This document shows, one piece after another, positions 63,092 through 64,000 of a stretch of 64,000 bases of DNA; positions within the stretch are counted from its first letter, which is position 1, and each line of letters starts with the position of its first letter. The notes beneath the pieces are model-generated. The model was not told the origin of the DNA. It saw only the letters and a list, made by a program, of their open reading frames with translations, and ran no database searches. This DNA is from Varroa destructor. Lineage: Eukaryota; Arthropoda; Arachnida; Mesostigmata; Varroidae. Position numbers and translations under genes: made by a program. Location: contig NW_019211458.1 of assembly GCF_002443255.2 (NCBI RefSeq), forward strand, positions 22,943,325 through 23,007,324, read 5' to 3'.

Positions 63092-64000
63092 TGCCACTAT
63101 CTAGTAGCGTGGTTCGACCCGCACGGGCTACCCAAACCGTAGGCGCCGGCAGACAAAGCTCCTACAGCGATCGTTCGTGGTGCTGCGGCCACCATGTACT
63201 AGCCGTAGCCGACCCGTGAGCCGCCTGGCCCCGTGACAGTGTTACGCCTGCTGCAATAACTGCTAGTAGTTTCTCCCATTGTAGACGACAGCGCAATACT
63301 TTTTGGAAGTCAGTCGTGTTAATTTTGGCGGCAAGAAGGACGACAAGGAATAGCTGCTGCTATTAGTGTTTCCTTGGCCGTTGAAAAGTCGCCGGAAGAG
63401 TATCGAGAGCCGAAAGCCTGTTTGTGCAAAGGCTGAACCAAGTCGCCTGTGCATTATCGTCTATTTTAACCACTACTAGAGATTGCGAGGGGAAAAAGTC
63501 ACTGTGGAGTGAGTCCATATATTAGTACCATACCGTTTCTTTCTTTCGTTTTGCGTTCTTGCTGCTGATTCGCTCGCCGTTGCTAATGTTGCGGTTACCC
63601 TTCATTTTGCTTGCGGAGCATTAATCATTGTTTTTTTTTTACTTAAACTCCTATGAAGGACTTGCCCTCATTAAGAACCTAACCGTAGTGGGACTGGCTA
63701 GACTTATCATGAAGTTTCTCTAACAGACCTATGAAACGGCATGGTAATCATACACGCAGCTATTAACTTAAAAGATAATACATTATTTTCCTAAATTCTT
63801 TAATTTTCCTTCATTGTGTGTTCGTGTGCATTAATGCCTCGTAATAATTTTTTCTACAGCTAAGATCTCAACCATCCTGACTGCATGCTTGTTATTTATG
63901 CCATCCAGACCACGCCGACTCTGTTATTCATTAGCTCGAGCCGACAGATAGAAGTGGACATAGACGTGGGGAGACTGGAGAGAGGGGCAAGTTTGCTGGA
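63092..64000. other. Window end, no supported gene
   Basis: GC-moderate sequence to about 63,600, then AT-rich. Nothing beyond short T-runs was recognised. Confidence 0.6.

Overview
This window looks like nuclear DNA from a metazoan, most likely an arachnid (mite or tick). It is AT-rich, gene-poor and full of microsatellites and homopolymers, with canonical GT-AG introns and no bacterial operon layout. The arachnid assignment is an inference. It rests on the one protein I recognise, whose first-helix region (RSAGVMYVGIMNHF, then TREEASWPLS) resembles the divergent monocarboxylate-transporter-like carriers that are expanded in ticks and mites.

Minus strand, 28,986-35,677, possibly extending to 57,859: a multi-exon SLC16-type (major facilitator) transporter. 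Three exons are firm: 35,677-35,564, 32,280-31,240 and 29,302-28,986. They join in phase 1 with consensus splice sites and rebuild helices 2-12 and the tail without a break. Two further exons are proposed upstream, at 50,242-50,049 and 57,859-57,795. Their splice phases fit and the first supplies a hydrophobic segment where helix 1 is needed. This model implies a roughly 14 kb intron. A 100-N assembly gap (33,331-33,430) lies in the second firm intron.

Plus strand, 1-1,600: several textbook short introns (56-62 bases) define small coding exons, ending one gene (stop at 861-863) and apparently forming a second small one (1,335-1,561, AATAAA just downstream). The same stretch reads in one frame from base 7 to 768 with few stops, so a decayed intronless element is an alternative.

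Elsewhere I see isolated exon-like reading frames with acceptable splice sites or coding-like composition: 20.7 kb minus; 27.1-27.5, 37.3, 42.5, 47.3 and 52.5 kb plus; 48.2 and 54.5-54.9 kb minus; 55.8-56.3, 60.2-60.6 and 61.6-63.1 kb plus. None is recognised as a family. In 64 kb of this composition, open frames of 100-180 codons are expected by chance, so all are low-confidence hypotheses.

The rest (about 2.7-20 kb, 21-27 kb, and most of the transporter introns) shows only simple repeats, hairpins and AT-rich filler. I found no convincing tRNA, rRNA, CRISPR array, intact transposon or prokaryotic-type system.
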